A stretch of DNA of 64,000 nucleotides from an uncultured Pelagibacteraceae bacterium (GCA_902557235.1 CACDZR010000002.1:62001-126000), one strand, 5' to 3'. Shown: positions 29,477 through 40,106, numbered from the stretch's first letter. Program-made: numbers and translations. The notes: generated by a model not told the origin, from the sequence alone.

Positions 29477-30862
29477 GTGAACTTAATATTATTTACATTT
29501 ATTGTTCTTCTAGGTTTCACAAGCTATTATTTTGGACGCAAAAAAGCATATACAATTCAATCTACAAAAAAAAGATTAACCGCATTACCACAATTTTATG
29601 GTTATTATCTTGCAATCTGGTGTGCAATACCAGCCTTTATAATTTTTTCATTATGGGCAATTTTTGAGCCCACAATTGTAAAACTATTAATCTTAAGTGA
29701 TTATTCAAATCAAGGTTATCTTGATGATGAATTAAATTTATTATACGAAAAATCAAAAGCATTGTCTCGAGGGCAATTCACTGGAGAAATTACACCTTTT
29801 ATTGAAGCTTCAGCTGAAAAATATTTAAGTCTTCGATCAATAGCTCAAAGTTCAAAAGTTGTTATAGTATTATCTGCAATTATTGCCTCTGTTGCTTATG
29901 CGTATAAAAGAATTTCATCTAATTCTAGAACAAGAGAACCAGTTGAAAAATTTTTGAACGCAGTTTTATTTACAGCTTCTTTAGCTGCAATATTAACTAC
30001 TGTTGGAATAGTTTTCTCACTTATATTTCAAACTATAGATTTTTTTAAAGTAATTCCATTATTTGATTTTGTCTTTGGAACTCACTGGTATCCAGCAAAA
30101 GCTTTTGTTAGAGATTCTTCTGAGGCTTTAGATCCGACAATGTATTCAGATACATTTGGAGCAGTCCCTATTTTTGCAGGTACTTTTTTTATTGCATTTA
30201 TTGCTATGTGCGTTGCTATCCCAATTGGATTAATGAGTGGAATTTATTTAGCTGAATATGCATCAACTAAAGTTAGACAATATGCAAAACCATTAATTGA
30301 AATTTTAGCTGGTATACCAACAGTTGTTTATGGTTTTTTTGCTGCCCTAACTGTTGGACCATTTTTGAAAGAATTAGGAACTTCAATGGGTCTTGAAGTT
30401 TCAGCTGAAAGTGCTTTAGCAGCAGGAGGGGTAATGGGTATTATGATTATACCATTTATTTCAAGTTTAAGTGACGATGTAATTACAAGTGTGCCTCAAA
30501 GTTTAAGAGATGGAAGTTACGCTATGGGAGCAACTAAATCAGAAACAATTAAGAGAGTTATTTTTCCCGCGGCATTGCCGGGGATAGTTGGATCTATTTT
30601 ACTTGGTGTTTCAAGAGCTATTGGAGAAACAATGATAGTTGTTATGGCCTCTGGTTTAGCTGCTAATTTAACTTTAAATCCTTTAGAGTCTACTTCAACG
30701 ATTACAGCTCAAATTGTAGTTATTCTAATTGGTGACCAAGCTTTTGGCGACCCAAAAACGCAAGCTGCTTTTGCTTTAGGTATGTCATTATTTTTAGTAA
30801 CACTTTGTTTAAATATTGTGGCCTTGAGAGTAGTTAAAAAATATAGAGAAAAATATGAATAA
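29477..30862 (+). CDS. pstC: Phosphate ABC transporter permease PstC (GTG start)
   Basis: GIYLAEYAS, EILAGIPTVVYGFFA, SRAIGETMIVVMASGLAAN. Confidence 0.93.
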   Translation: MNLILFTFIVLLGFTSYYFGRKKAYTIQSTKKRLTALPQFYGYYLAIWCAIPAFIIFSLWAIFEPTIVKLLILSDYSNQGYLDDELNLLYEKSKALSRGQFTGEITPFIEASAEKYLSLRSIAQSSKVVIVLSAIIASVAYAYKRISSNSRTREPVEKFLNAVLFTASLAAILTTVGIVFSLIFQTIDFFKVIPLFDFVFGTHWYPAKAFVRDSSEALDPTMYSDTFGAVPIFAGTFFIAFIAMCVAIPIGLMSGIYLAEYASTKVRQYAKPLIEILAGIPTVVYGFFAALTVGPFLKELGTSMGLEVSAESALAAGGVMGIMIIPFISSLSDDVITSVPQSLRDGSYAMGATKSETIKRVIFPAALPGIVGSILLGVSRAIGETMIVVMASGLAANLTLNPLESTSTITAQIVVILIGDQAFGDPKTQAAFALGMSLFLVTLCLNIVALRVVKKYREKYE

Positions 30863-32123
30863 AAATAAAGAACAATTATTAAATAAAAGATATAAAGCTG
30901 AACAGCGATTTCGCTTATACGGTCTGAGTGCAATTTTTATGGCACTTTTATTTTTAACAATCTTTATTTTTAAAATTTTTTCAACTGGCTATTCAGCTTT
31001 TCAAAAAACATGGCTTATTGTTCCAGTAACTTTCGATGCTGAATTAATGATGTTAGACCAAAATCCTTCTAAAGAAGATTTACAGGACGCTGATTATTAC
31101 GATATAGCATTAAAATCAATGGCTGATTTAGATCCAAACGCCAATGAAGATCAAGAAAATGAATTGAAGAGAATGGTGTCTTATTTTTTTGAAAAAGAAA
31201 TTAAAAATGAACTTTTAAATGACCCTAATTTAATAGGAAAAACAAAGGAAGTTTATCTAACTGCTTCAGATGATTTAGACCAAGTCTTTAAAGGAAATTA
31301 TCCAAGAGATTTACCTGAAGACCAAAGAAGAGTAAGCGATTATCAATTAAAAATTTTTGATCAACTTGTTGCAAATGGTAAGGTTGAAAGTAAATTTAAT
31401 ATAAGTTTTTTTACAAATGCTGACTCAAGAGAAGCTGAGCTAGCTGGAATAGCAAGTTCATTTATGGGCTCAATTTTTTCTATACTTGTTTGTTTAATGA
31501 TAGCTTTTCCTGTTGCGGTTCTAGCTGCAATCTATCTTGAAGAATTTGCCCCTAAAAATAGATTTACTGATTTTATTGAAGTTAATATAAACAACTTAGC
31601 AGCGGTTCCATCTATAGTTTTTGGTCTATTAGGGTTAGGAGTTTTATTGGCTATATTTCATTTACCAAGGTCTACCCCATTAGTTGGAGGTATCACTTTG
31701 TCCTTAATGACTTTACCAACAATAATTATAGCTGCTAGAGCATCTTTAAAAGCAGTTCCACCAAGTATAAGAGAGGCAGCACTTGCTATGGGAGCAAGTC
31801 GAATGCAAACCACAATGCATCATACAGTTCCTCTTTCTATGCCTGGCACGTTATCAGGAACAATAATTGGTTTAGCTCAAGCTTTAGGAGAAACTGCACC
31901 CTTAATTTTAATTGGAATGGTTGCTTTTGTTAACACGATACCTGGATCACCCATGGATCCTGCTGCAAGCTTACCAGTTCAAATTTATATTTGGGCTGAA
32001 AGTGCTGAAAGGGGATTTGTAGAAAAAGTTTCGGCATGTATAATGGTCTTACTTGGTTTTTTAATAATAATGAATTTATTTGCCCAAATAATAAGACATA
32101 AGTTTGAGAAAAAATGGAGTTAA
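30855..32123 (+). CDS. pstA: Phosphate ABC transporter permease PstA (long N-terminal region)
   Basis: [40 protein letters not shown]. Confidence 0.93.
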   Translation: MNKNKEQLLNKRYKAEQRFRLYGLSAIFMALLFLTIFIFKIFSTGYSAFQKTWLIVPVTFDAELMMLDQNPSKEDLQDADYYDIALKSMADLDPNANEDQENELKRMVSYFFEKEIKNELLNDPNLIGKTKEVYLTASDDLDQVFKGNYPRDLPEDQRRVSDYQLKIFDQLVANGKVESKFNISFFTNADSREAELAGIASSFMGSIFSILVCLMIAFPVAVLAAIYLEEFAPKNRFTDFIEVNINNLAAVPSIVFGLLGLGVLLAIFHLPRSTPLVGGITLSLMTLPTIIIAARASLKAVPPSIREAALAMGASRMQTTMHHTVPLSMPGTLSGTIIGLAQALGETAPLILIGMVAFVNTIPGSPMDPAASLPVQIYIWAESAERGFVEKVSACIMVLLGFLIIMNLFAQIIRHKFEKKWS

Positions 32124-32124
32124 A

Positions 32125-32880
32125 ATGATAAAGATTAAAGCAAAAGATGTTGATGTTTTTTATGGAAAAAAACAAGCGCTCTTTAATATAAGTTTAGATA
32201 TTGAGGAAAATCAAGTAACGGCATTAATTGGTCCATCTGGTTGTGGTAAATCAACTTTCCTAAGATGTCTTAATAGAATGAATGATGTAATTGATATCTG
32301 TAGTGTTAAAGGAGAAATTTTAATTAATGATTTTAATATCAATGATAAAAGTTGTGATGTCGTAAGACTAAGAGAAAAAATTGGTATGGTTTTTCAAAAA
32401 CCCAATCCTTTCCCAAAAACTTTATATGAAAATGTGTCTTACGGTCCAACAATTCATGGTATGGCTCAATCAAAACAAGAAATGGATGAAATTGTTGAAA
32501 CTAGTTTGAAAAAGGCTGCACTATGGGAAGAGGTAAAAGATAGGTTGCATGAACCTGGAACTGGATTATCTGGAGGACAACAGCAAAGACTTTGTATTGC
32601 TAGAGCGATTTCTGTAAGACCTGAAGTTATATTAATGGATGAACCTTGTTCAGCATTAGATCCAATAGCAACAGCACAAATTGAAGAATTGATTGATGAG
32701 TTAAAAAAAGAGCACACAATAATAATTGTAACTCATTCTATGGCTCAAGCAGCACGTGTTTCTCAAAATACAGGTTTTTTTCATTTAGGTCAATTGATTG
32801 AACATGGATCTACTGATAAAATATTTAAGAATCCTGATAATAAAAAAACGCAAGATTATATAACAGGGAGGTTTGGATAA
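32125..32880 (+). CDS. pstB: Phosphate ABC transporter ATP-binding protein PstB (ORF track start 32104; ATG at about 32125 likely)
   Basis: [50 protein letters not shown]. Confidence 0.95.
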   Translation: MIKIKAKDVDVFYGKKQALFNISLDIEENQVTALIGPSGCGKSTFLRCLNRMNDVIDICSVKGEILINDFNINDKSCDVVRLREKIGMVFQKPNPFPKTLYENVSYGPTIHGMAQSKQEMDEIVETSLKKAALWEEVKDRLHEPGTGLSGGQQQRLCIARAISVRPEVILMDEPCSALDPIATAQIEELIDELKKEHTIIIVTHSMAQAARVSQNTGFFHLGQLIEHGSTDKIFKNPDNKKTQDYITGRFG

Positions 32881-33587
32881 TGTCTGAAGCACCACATACA
32901 GTCAAATCTTACGAAGAAGAACTAAAAAATCTTAATGCTAATATAATTAAAATGGGAAGTGCATGTGAAGATTCTTTAGGTAAAGCAATTCAAGCCATTA
33001 CAACAAGAGATAATAATATTGCAGAAGCTGTTATTCAAGAAGATGAAAAAATAGATAAATATGAGACTTTAATTGAACAGCAAGTTGTGAATTTAATTGC
33101 TTTAAGACAACCTATGGCAATTGATTTAAGAGAGACAGTAACGGCTTTGAAAATGTCTTCAGATTTAGAAAGAATAGGTGATTTAGCAAAAAATATATCC
33201 AAGAGAACACTTTTGCTTAACGAAAATCTTCCAAAGAACTTGGTAGACTCATTGAATAGAGTATCTACCAATGTTCAAAAACAATTAAAATCAACATTAG
33301 ATGCTTATCTAGAAAGATCTGCGCCAATGGCAGTAAATGTTTGGGAAGGTGATGAGCAAATAGATGATCTAACAAATCTTTGTATGCAAGAAGTTATAAA
33401 ATATCTTAAAGAAAATGAAAAAAATTTAGAAGATGGAACCCATTTATTGTTTGTAACTAAAAACATAGAGCGTATTGGTGATCATACTACAAATGTTGCA
33501 GAACAAGTTTATTATTTAGTTAAAGGCGAATATTTAGAAGGTGATAGACCCAAGGGAACAGAGCCAATTGTAACCGGAGAAAAATGA
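32880..33587 (+). CDS. phoU: Phosphate uptake regulator PhoU
   Basis: Two PhoU helical repeats; SSDLERIGDLAKNISKR, KNIERIGDHTTNVAEQVYYLVKG. Confidence 0.95.
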   Translation: MSEAPHTVKSYEEELKNLNANIIKMGSACEDSLGKAIQAITTRDNNIAEAVIQEDEKIDKYETLIEQQVVNLIALRQPMAIDLRETVTALKMSSDLERIGDLAKNISKRTLLLNENLPKNLVDSLNRVSTNVQKQLKSTLDAYLERSAPMAVNVWEGDEQIDDLTNLCMQEVIKYLKENEKNLEDGTHLLFVTKNIERIGDHTTNVAEQVYYLVKGEYLEGDRPKGTEPIVTGEK

Positions 33588-33590
33588 TTT

Positions 33591-34274
33591 ATGTCAGCTC
33601 ATGTTTTCATAGCTGAAGATGAAGCATCAATTGTTAGTTTGTTAAAGTACAATCTTGAAAAAGAAGGTTATAAAGTCAGTCATTCAGAAAATGGAGAAGA
33701 TGCTCTTAAACAAATAAAATTAAAACAGCCAGATTTAATATTAATGGATTGGATGTTACCAGAATTATCTGGTGTTGAAATTTGTAAAAACTTAAAAAAA
33801 GATAATAAGTTTAATGATATTCCTGTCATTATGTTAACTGCAAAAGGGGAGGAAGAAGACAAATTAAAAGCATTTGATACAGGTGCAGATGATTATGTAA
33901 CTAAACCTTTTAGTCAAAAAGAATTGAATGCTAGAATTAAATCTTTATTGAGAAGATCTAAACCTCAATCATCATCAGACATTGTAGAATTTACTGATTT
34001 AAAAATAGATCGGATTACAAAAAGAGTTTATAGAAAAGATAAAGAAATTACTTTGGGTCCAACTGAATTTAAACTCTTAGATTTTTTTATCAAAAATCCA
34101 AAAAGAGTTTATTCAAGAGAACAACTCTTAAACAATGTTTGGGGAGAAAATATATATGTTGAGTCTAGAACAGTTGATGTTCATATTAGAAGATTAAGAC
34201 AAGCAATTAACATACAAAATACAAAACCTTTAATTAGAACAGTAAGATCAGCTGGTTATTCTTTAGAATCTTGA
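33591..34274 (+). CDS. phoB: Phosphate regulon response regulator PhoB
   Basis: Receiver + OmpR-type winged helix; LGPTEFKLLDFFIKNPKRVYSREQLLNNVWG. Confidence 0.93.
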   Translation: MSAHVFIAEDEASIVSLLKYNLEKEGYKVSHSENGEDALKQIKLKQPDLILMDWMLPELSGVEICKNLKKDNKFNDIPVIMLTAKGEEEDKLKAFDTGADDYVTKPFSQKELNARIKSLLRRSKPQSSSDIVEFTDLKIDRITKRVYRKDKEITLGPTEFKLLDFFIKNPKRVYSREQLLNNVWGENIYVESRTVDVHIRRLRQAINIQNTKPLIRTVRSAGYSLES

Positions 34275-34780
34275 AGATCTTTGGGTCTTATAAATTTTTT
34301 TAATACTCCCTTTTTCTCAACTTCATTCCAGGATTTAATATCAAACTCAATTTTTGCAAATGCTGCTGTTGGGAATTTATAATTCATTAGTTTAAAATTA
34401 TTCGTATTATGATTTTTTGTAAGATTTCGTACTAAATTTTTCACTGATGGTTCATGGTTTATAATCAAAATTGATTTATATTCACTGGATATTTCTTTAA
34501 TTTTTTTTACAATTGCATTCTCATCAACTAAATATAAATCTTTTGAAAAATTAACTTTTTTTGGCTTATTAATTTTCTTGGATAAAATTTGAAAAGTTTT
34601 TTTTGTTCTTTTTGATGATGAAATTAATGCATAATCAAATTCAAATTTTTTTTTAACAAAAAATTCACAAATCATTTTTGCATTTTTCTTGCCTCTTTTA
34701 GTAAGTGGTCTATCAAAATCATTAATACTTAAATCATCCCAACTAGATTTTGCGTGTCTCATGACGTATAATTGATACAT
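34256..34780 (-). CDS. sixA: SixA-type phosphohistidine phosphatase
   Basis: MYQLYVMRHAKSSWDD...DFDRPLTKRGKKNAK; internal Met at 34780 preferred over ORF-track start 34873. Confidence 0.85.
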   Translation of the reverse strand: MYQLYVMRHAKSSWDDLSINDFDRPLTKRGKKNAKMICEFFVKKKFEFDYALISSSKRTKKTFQILSKKINKPKKVNFSKDLYLVDENAIVKKIKEISSEYKSILIINHEPSVKNLVRNLTKNHNTNNFKLMNYKFPTAAFAKIEFDIKSWNEVEKKGVLKKFIRPKDLQDSKE

Positions 34781-34793
34781 AAAATCTAAATAT

Positions 34794-36950
34794 ATGACTG
34801 CTTTAAAAAAACAACATAAAGAAGAGTTGAAATCTAAATATATAAATAGAGAGCTTTCTTGGTTAAAATTCAACGATAGAGTACTTTTAGAGGCGCAAAA
34901 TATCGAAAATCCTCTTTATGAAAGAGTAAAGTTTTTATCAATTGCTGGGTCTAATCTAGATGAATTTTTTATGGTCCGTGTAGCTGGATTATATAGTCAA
35001 ATAAAACAAGAAGTTGACTCACTAAGCTCTGATGGTTTGACACCTGAAGAGCAAATGAATGAGGTAGTGCTTGAAACTAAGAATCTATTAAAAAAACAGA
35101 ACAAAATTTTTATTCAACTGATTATGGAATTAAAAAAAAATAATATCAATTTAGTTAAACCAGTTAATTTAAATACTAAGGATAAAAAAAAACTTTTAGA
35201 AATATTTAAAGAAGAGATTTACCCTTTATTAACACCATCAGCAATTGATCCTGCACATCCATTTCCATTTATAATCAATCAAGGAAGAGCAATTGTAATG
35301 AAGTTAAGAAAAAAAAATAAAAAAAGGATTTTAAACTCAATAATAGTAATACCAAAAGCATTATCTAGATTTATTGAAATTGAGTCTTCAAAAAATCATA
35401 AGAAATTTGTGATTCTAGATGATGTAATAAGTTTTTTTGCTAATGAAATTTTTCCAGATCATGATTTAGAAAAGAAAATGATTTTTAGAGTAATAAGAGA
35501 CAGCGATGTAGAGATTCAAGAGGAAGCAGAAGATTTGGTTAGATCTTTTGAATTGGCTTTAAAAAGACGTAGAACGGGTGATATTGTTCGTTTAGAGGTT
35601 CTTGAAAATAGTGATAACGAACTGATAAGATTTATAACTAATAAATTAGATATAAATCCTGACTATATTTATGATGTTGCTGGCCTTGTTGGAATTCAAG
35701 ATATAGATCAAATATGTAAAGTAAAAAATCCAAAATTAAGATTTAAACATTTTACACCTAGAGAAGTTGAAAGATTAAAAGAATATAATGATAATTTTTT
35801 TGAAACTATTAAAAAGAAAGATTTAGTTGTTCATCATCCTTTCGAAACATTTGACTCAGTAATTGAATTTTTAAACCAAGCAGCAAATGATAAAAAAGTT
35901 ATAGCTATAAAACAAACTCTATATAGAACAACTCTAGACTCACCTATTGTTAAAGCTTTAATAACAGCTGCAGAAAACGGAAAAACAGTTACCGCTTTAA
36001 TTGAAATTAAAGCTAGATTTGATGAGGAAGCTAATATTCAACTATCAAGAAGTTTAGAAAAAGTAGGTGTTCAAATTGTTTATGGTTTTGCTAAATATAA
36101 AACTCATGCAAAATCATCATTAGTTTTAAGAAGAGAACAGGGTAAAATACAAACTTATTTTCATTTAGGAACTGGCAATTATCATCCAGTAAATGCTAAA
36201 ATTTATACTGATTTGTCTTTATTTAGTTGTGATAAGAAAATGGCATCAGATGTTGAAAAGTTTTTCAATTATGTAACAGGATACGCAAAACCAAAAAATT
36301 TAAATAAAATTTCTATTTCGCCAGTAAATATGAGGCAAACCTTAAATGAAAATATTGATGCTGAAATTAAAAATTCTAAAAATGGAAAATTTGCAGCTAT
36401 TTGGGCAAAAATGAACTCTTTAGTAGATCCAGAAATTATTGATAAATTTTATGAAGCTTCGAATGCTGGTGTAAAAATTCATTTATTTGTAAGGGGTGTT
36501 TGTTGTTTAAGACCAGGAGTAAAAGATAGATCAGAAAACATATTTGTAAAAAGTATCATAGGAAGATTTTTAGAGCATTCTAGAATTTACTGCTTTAGTA
36601 ATGGTACAAAAAAAATGCCTAATAGAAATGCAAAAGTATATATTTCGTCAGCTGATTTAATGCCGAGAAATTTAAATCGAAGGGTAGAACTTCTAGTCCC
36701 AATTGAAAATGAGACTGTTCATGAACAGATCTTAGATCAAATAATGTTGGCAAATTATCTTGATACTAATCAGAGCTGGGAACTTGAAGCTGATGGTAAT
36801 TATAAAAAAATTAAATATAGTAAGAGCGATTCCTTTTCAGCTCATGAATATTTTATGAATAATCCGAGCTTATCTGGAAGAGGTAAAGCTAAACTAAGAA
36901 TGCAGCCTAAACAACTGCACTTAAGATTGATTAAAAGTGGAAGTAATTAA
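34794..36950 (+). CDS. ppk: Polyphosphate kinase
   Basis: INRELSWLKFNDRVLLEA, HHPFETFDSVIEFLNQAA, AIKQTLYRT, HLGTGNYHP. Confidence 0.96.
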   Translation: MTALKKQHKEELKSKYINRELSWLKFNDRVLLEAQNIENPLYERVKFLSIAGSNLDEFFMVRVAGLYSQIKQEVDSLSSDGLTPEEQMNEVVLETKNLLKKQNKIFIQLIMELKKNNINLVKPVNLNTKDKKKLLEIFKEEIYPLLTPSAIDPAHPFPFIINQGRAIVMKLRKKNKKRILNSIIVIPKALSRFIEIESSKNHKKFVILDDVISFFANEIFPDHDLEKKMIFRVIRDSDVEIQEEAEDLVRSFELALKRRRTGDIVRLEVLENSDNELIRFITNKLDINPDYIYDVAGLVGIQDIDQICKVKNPKLRFKHFTPREVERLKEYNDNFFETIKKKDLVVHHPFETFDSVIEFLNQAANDKKVIAIKQTLYRTTLDSPIVKALITAAENGKTVTALIEIKARFDEEANIQLSRSLEKVGVQIVYGFAKYKTHAKSSLVLRREQGKIQTYFHLGTGNYHPVNAKIYTDLSLFSCDKKMASDVEKFFNYVTGYAKPKNLNKISISPVNMRQTLNENIDAEIKNSKNGKFAAIWAKMNSLVDPEIIDKFYEASNAGVKIHLFVRGVCCLRPGVKDRSENIFVKSIIGRFLEHSRIYCFSNGTKKMPNRNAKVYISSADLMPRNLNRRVELLVPIENETVHEQILDQIMLANYLDTNQSWELEADGNYKKIKYSKSDSFSAHEYFMNNPSLSGRGKAKLRMQPKQLHLRLIKSGSN

Positions 36951-38448
36951 AAGTAAAAATAGTTTAAAATTAAATCAGGCAAAATTAGCTATAATAGACA
37001 TTGGATCAAACTCTATAAGAATGCTAATTTATGAAGATTTCAGTTCTTCTCGTGTGCCTTTTTTTAATGAAAAAGCAGTTTGTGAACTTGGAAAAAATTT
37101 AGATAAATCCAAAAAACTTCACAGATCTGGTACCGAATATGCTTTAAAAGTTTTAAAAAGATTCTCTGAAATTTTAAATGTTTCAAAAATCACAAATCTT
37201 AAAATCATTGCAACAGCAGTTTTAAGAGAAGCGACTGATACAAAACCATTTATTAATGAAGTTGAAAAACTTTTTAAAACTAAGATTAATATATTATCTG
37301 GTGAAGAAGAAGCTGAATGCTCAGCTGAGGGAGTAAAAATAGGCTTTGAAAATGTCAATGGATTAGTTGCTGATCTTGGAGGTGGAAGTTTAGAATTAGC
37401 TCGAGTTGAAAATAATATAGTTACTAATAAAACCTCATTACCTATTGGAGTTTTAAGATTATTAAATAATCCTATAGTTAAAAAAAGAAATTTAGCAAAA
37501 TATATCAAAAAATTATTAAGAGAAGAAAAATGGCTTTCAAAAAAGAAATTTAATAATCTATATTTAGTTGGAGGTACCTGGCGAGCATTATTTAAATTAC
37601 ATCTTTTTCAAAATAATCATCCGGTACATATAATTCATCAATATAGTATTGATAACAATGTTTTATCTAAGTTTGTTGAAAAAATTTCATCTTTTAATAA
37701 ATCTAAACTTAAAACAGTTGAGTATATTTCAAAATCTAGAACAGCGTATTTACCTTATAGTTGCATTATACTTGATGAAATTATGAGAGTTACAAATCCA
37801 AGAAATATAATTTGTTCTATAAGCGGTTTGCGTGAAGGTTCTTTATCAATTGACTATTTTAAAGATGTAAAAGAATCAGAAATTTTTCATAAAGCACTTG
37901 AGAATATTGCAAAAAAAAGAGGTGATCTAGGATCGAACTATAAAAAATATTATGATTTTATTCAGCCAGTTTTTGAAGGCAATGAACATTTTAATAAGAA
38001 ATTATTATATCTGGCATGTGTATTAAGTCATATGGATTGGGGATTAGGAGCATTTCAAAAAGCTGAATTGGTATTTCAAGAAACAATAAATACTCCTTTA
38101 CTTAGATTGACTCATAAAGAAAGAATACAATTAGCTTTGTCATGTTATTGGCGGTACTGTAGTATCAAGTATAATCCAAAGATGGAGTATCTAACTTTTT
38201 TAAATAATAATGAAATTTTTTCAAGCAAACAAGTTGGAGCAGCATTGAGATTTTCACAATCATTGACCTCGATATCTACGATATTTCTTGAAGAGTTTAA
38301 ATTGTATAAAAGAGGTAATGCTGTATTTTTAAAAATTCCATCACAACATCAAGAAATAATCTCAAAACAAGTTACTAAAAGATTTAAAGCTCTTGCTAGA
38401 GAATTATTTTTAGAACCAAGAGTAATTTACTCAAATAATTCAAGATAA
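36937..38448 (+). CDS. ppx: Exopolyphosphatase / Ppx-GppA phosphatase
   Basis: AIIDIGSNSIRMLIYE, LSGEEEAECSAEGV, VADLGGGSLELA. Confidence 0.93.
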   Translation: MEVIKSKNSLKLNQAKLAIIDIGSNSIRMLIYEDFSSSRVPFFNEKAVCELGKNLDKSKKLHRSGTEYALKVLKRFSEILNVSKITNLKIIATAVLREATDTKPFINEVEKLFKTKINILSGEEEAECSAEGVKIGFENVNGLVADLGGGSLELARVENNIVTNKTSLPIGVLRLLNNPIVKKRNLAKYIKKLLREEKWLSKKKFNNLYLVGGTWRALFKLHLFQNNHPVHIIHQYSIDNNVLSKFVEKISSFNKSKLKTVEYISKSRTAYLPYSCIILDEIMRVTNPRNIICSISGLREGSLSIDYFKDVKESEIFHKALENIAKKRGDLGSNYKKYYDFIQPVFEGNEHFNKKLLYLACVLSHMDWGLGAFQKAELVFQETINTPLLRLTHKERIQLALSCYWRYCSIKYNPKMEYLTFLNNNEIFSSKQVGAALRFSQSLTSISTIFLEEFKLYKRGNAVFLKIPSQHQEIISKQVTKRFKALARELFLEPRVIYSNNSR

Positions 38449-38624
38449 ATTAAATTTAATTCTATTTTTAATTGAGTGATATTTTTTTGTAACATTATTT
38501 TAATTTAAATTCATTTAACTTTAACAATAAGTAAATAATTTTGTAATTTAGTTTATGTATAAAGCACCATCAAAGTTTAAATATTCATTATTTTTTCCCC
38601 TGTTTAAATTTTGTTGATTAACTA

Positions 38625-38658
38625 CTTTCTTCCTTCTCTTAAATGAGAAGGGAGAAAG
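38625..38658. other. Long hairpin in an intergenic region (possible structured RNA)
   Basis: CTTTCTTCCTTCTC-ttaaat-GAGAAGGGAGAAAG: 14-bp stem (one G.U), 6-nt loop, no flanking T-run. Confidence 0.6.
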
Positions 38659-38669
38659 ACGATTTGGAA

Positions 38670-38879
38670 TTAATTATTTATAGATGCAGGAGACTGCTCT
38701 GCATTTTTCTTAGCAAGCTTTTTTGCTTTTTTTTCTGCAACCTTTTTTTCTAGACCAGCAATTTTAATATTAAGGCTTGATAATTTTTTTTCTTTTGCTG
38801 TAATTTTATTTTTAAGTTTGTCTATTGATTTTAATATCTTTGTTTTTTTCTTTTCATTTTTTTTTAGTTTTTTTCTCAT
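38670..38879 (-). CDS. Small Lys-rich coiled-coil protein, unknown function
   Basis: 69 aa MRKKLKKNEKKKTKILKSIDKLKNKITAKEKKLSSLNIKIAGLEKKVAEKKAKKLAKK; isolated ORF. Confidence 0.5.
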   Translation of the reverse strand: MRKKLKKNEKKKTKILKSIDKLKNKITAKEKKLSSLNIKIAGLEKKVAEKKAKKLAKKNAEQSPASINN

Positions 38880-38958
38880 TAATGCCTCCGAATTATTTAA
38901 TATTTGATTTAATCATATAATCCTTAAATAAAAAAGATATTTTGATACAACCTTTACT

Positions 38959-39450
38959 TTATAGTTTTTTAAGAACTGTTATTAAATAAAAAAACATTGC
39001 TATATGAGAACTATTATTGAATTTTTGATTTAATATTAATTTAAATATCTCTCTTTGATTAAAAAGATGAATTCTAATACCCTGTTCTGGTTTCGAAATT
39101 TTAATTAAGTCTTCTGTGTAATAACCAGTAATTTTAGTAGTTAGTCTTCCAGGTTCGTTATAAAAAGTTATTATTTTACTCAATTTTGATCTTGATCTAT
39201 ATCCTGTTTCTTCTCTTAATTCCTTATATGCTGATTGGAGAGTTGTTTCCTTTTTTTCCACTATGCCAGAAGGAAACTCGTAATTAATTTTATTAATTGG
39301 AACTCTTTTTTGAGATACTACTATATATTTGTCTTTAAGCTTAGGTATTACTAATGAAAGATTAGAAGTTTTAAGATAATGATAAAACTCTTTTTTCTTA
39401 AATTTTTTGTTAATTAAACTTATTCGATTGGTAAGTTTTATATTTTTCAA
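38959..39450 (-). CDS. NUDIX hydrolase
   Basis: Nudix-box-like FPSGIVEKKETTLQSAYKELREETGY. Confidence 0.88.
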   Translation of the reverse strand: MKNIKLTNRISLINKKFKKKEFYHYLKTSNLSLVIPKLKDKYIVVSQKRVPINKINYEFPSGIVEKKETTLQSAYKELREETGYRSRSKLSKIITFYNEPGRLTTKITGYYTEDLIKISKPEQGIRIHLFNQREIFKLILNQKFNNSSHIAMFFYLITVLKKL

Positions 39451-40106
39451 TTTTTCTCTAAAAATAACTTTTTAACAATAAATACAGCAATTAACATTCC
39501 AATAAGCTCAGCTAAAATATAATAAGGAGTATTTAAATAACTAATACCAGTAAACGACTCTGTAAATGTTCTAGCAATAGCAACAGCTGGATTGGCAAAT
39601 GAAGTTGAAGAAGTAAACCAATAACCAGCAGTAATATAAAGACCAACGCTAGCTGCAACAGCAATTTTGCCTGACTTCATTGAACCAAAAATTATTATTA
39701 TTAGTCCTAATGTTGCTATTACCTCAGACGTGAATATGTAAACCCCATCTCTTGACTTAGTAGATAATTCATAAATTTCATGTTCAAAAAAGAAATTAGC
39801 TAAACCAACACCAATCAAGCAACCAACCAATTGAGCAATGATATAGTAGGGTAATAGTTTCCTTTTTAATTTGCCTGTTATTGCCATTGCGATACTTACA
39901 AATGGATTAAAGTGAGCTCCTGATACATCAGCAAAAACTGTAATAAGCACAAATAAACCTGCTCCTGTTGCTATAGTATTAGCTATTAACATCACAGCAA
40001 CATCATTAGTTAAGTTTTCAGCCATTAAACCTGAACCAACAATAATCATTACTAAAAAACAACTTCCTAATAGTTCAGCAAGAAAATAGCGACTTTTATT
40101 TTTCAT
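39447..40106 (-). CDS. MIP family aquaporin/aquaglyceroporin (AqpS-like)
   Basis: AELLGSCFLVMIIVGSG, GAHFNPFVSIA (first NPx), FANPAVAIARTFT (second NPA). Confidence 0.88.
   Translation of the reverse strand: MKNKSRYFLAELLGSCFLVMIIVGSGLMAENLTNDVAVMLIANTIATGAGLFVLITVFADVSGAHFNPFVSIAMAITGKLKRKLLPYYIIAQLVGCLIGVGLANFFFEHEIYELSTKSRDGVYIFTSEVIATLGLIIIIFGSMKSGKIAVAASVGLYITAGYWFTSSTSFANPAVAIARTFTESFTGISYLNTPYYILAELIGMLIAVFIVKKLFLEKN

Noticed and set aside
34781-34873. N-terminal extension of sixA in the ORF track
   Set aside because: Canonical SixA start MYQLYVMRHAKSSW at 34780; extension would overlap ppk and adds no conserved sequence.
37119-37508. 129-aa antisense ORF in ppx
   Set aside because: Shadow ORF inside ppx without supporting evidence.
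38514-38526. Additional Pho-like half-sites TTTAACT/TTTAACA downstream of ppx
   Set aside because: Spacing is 6 bp rather than 11 bp; expected by chance in AT-rich sequence.
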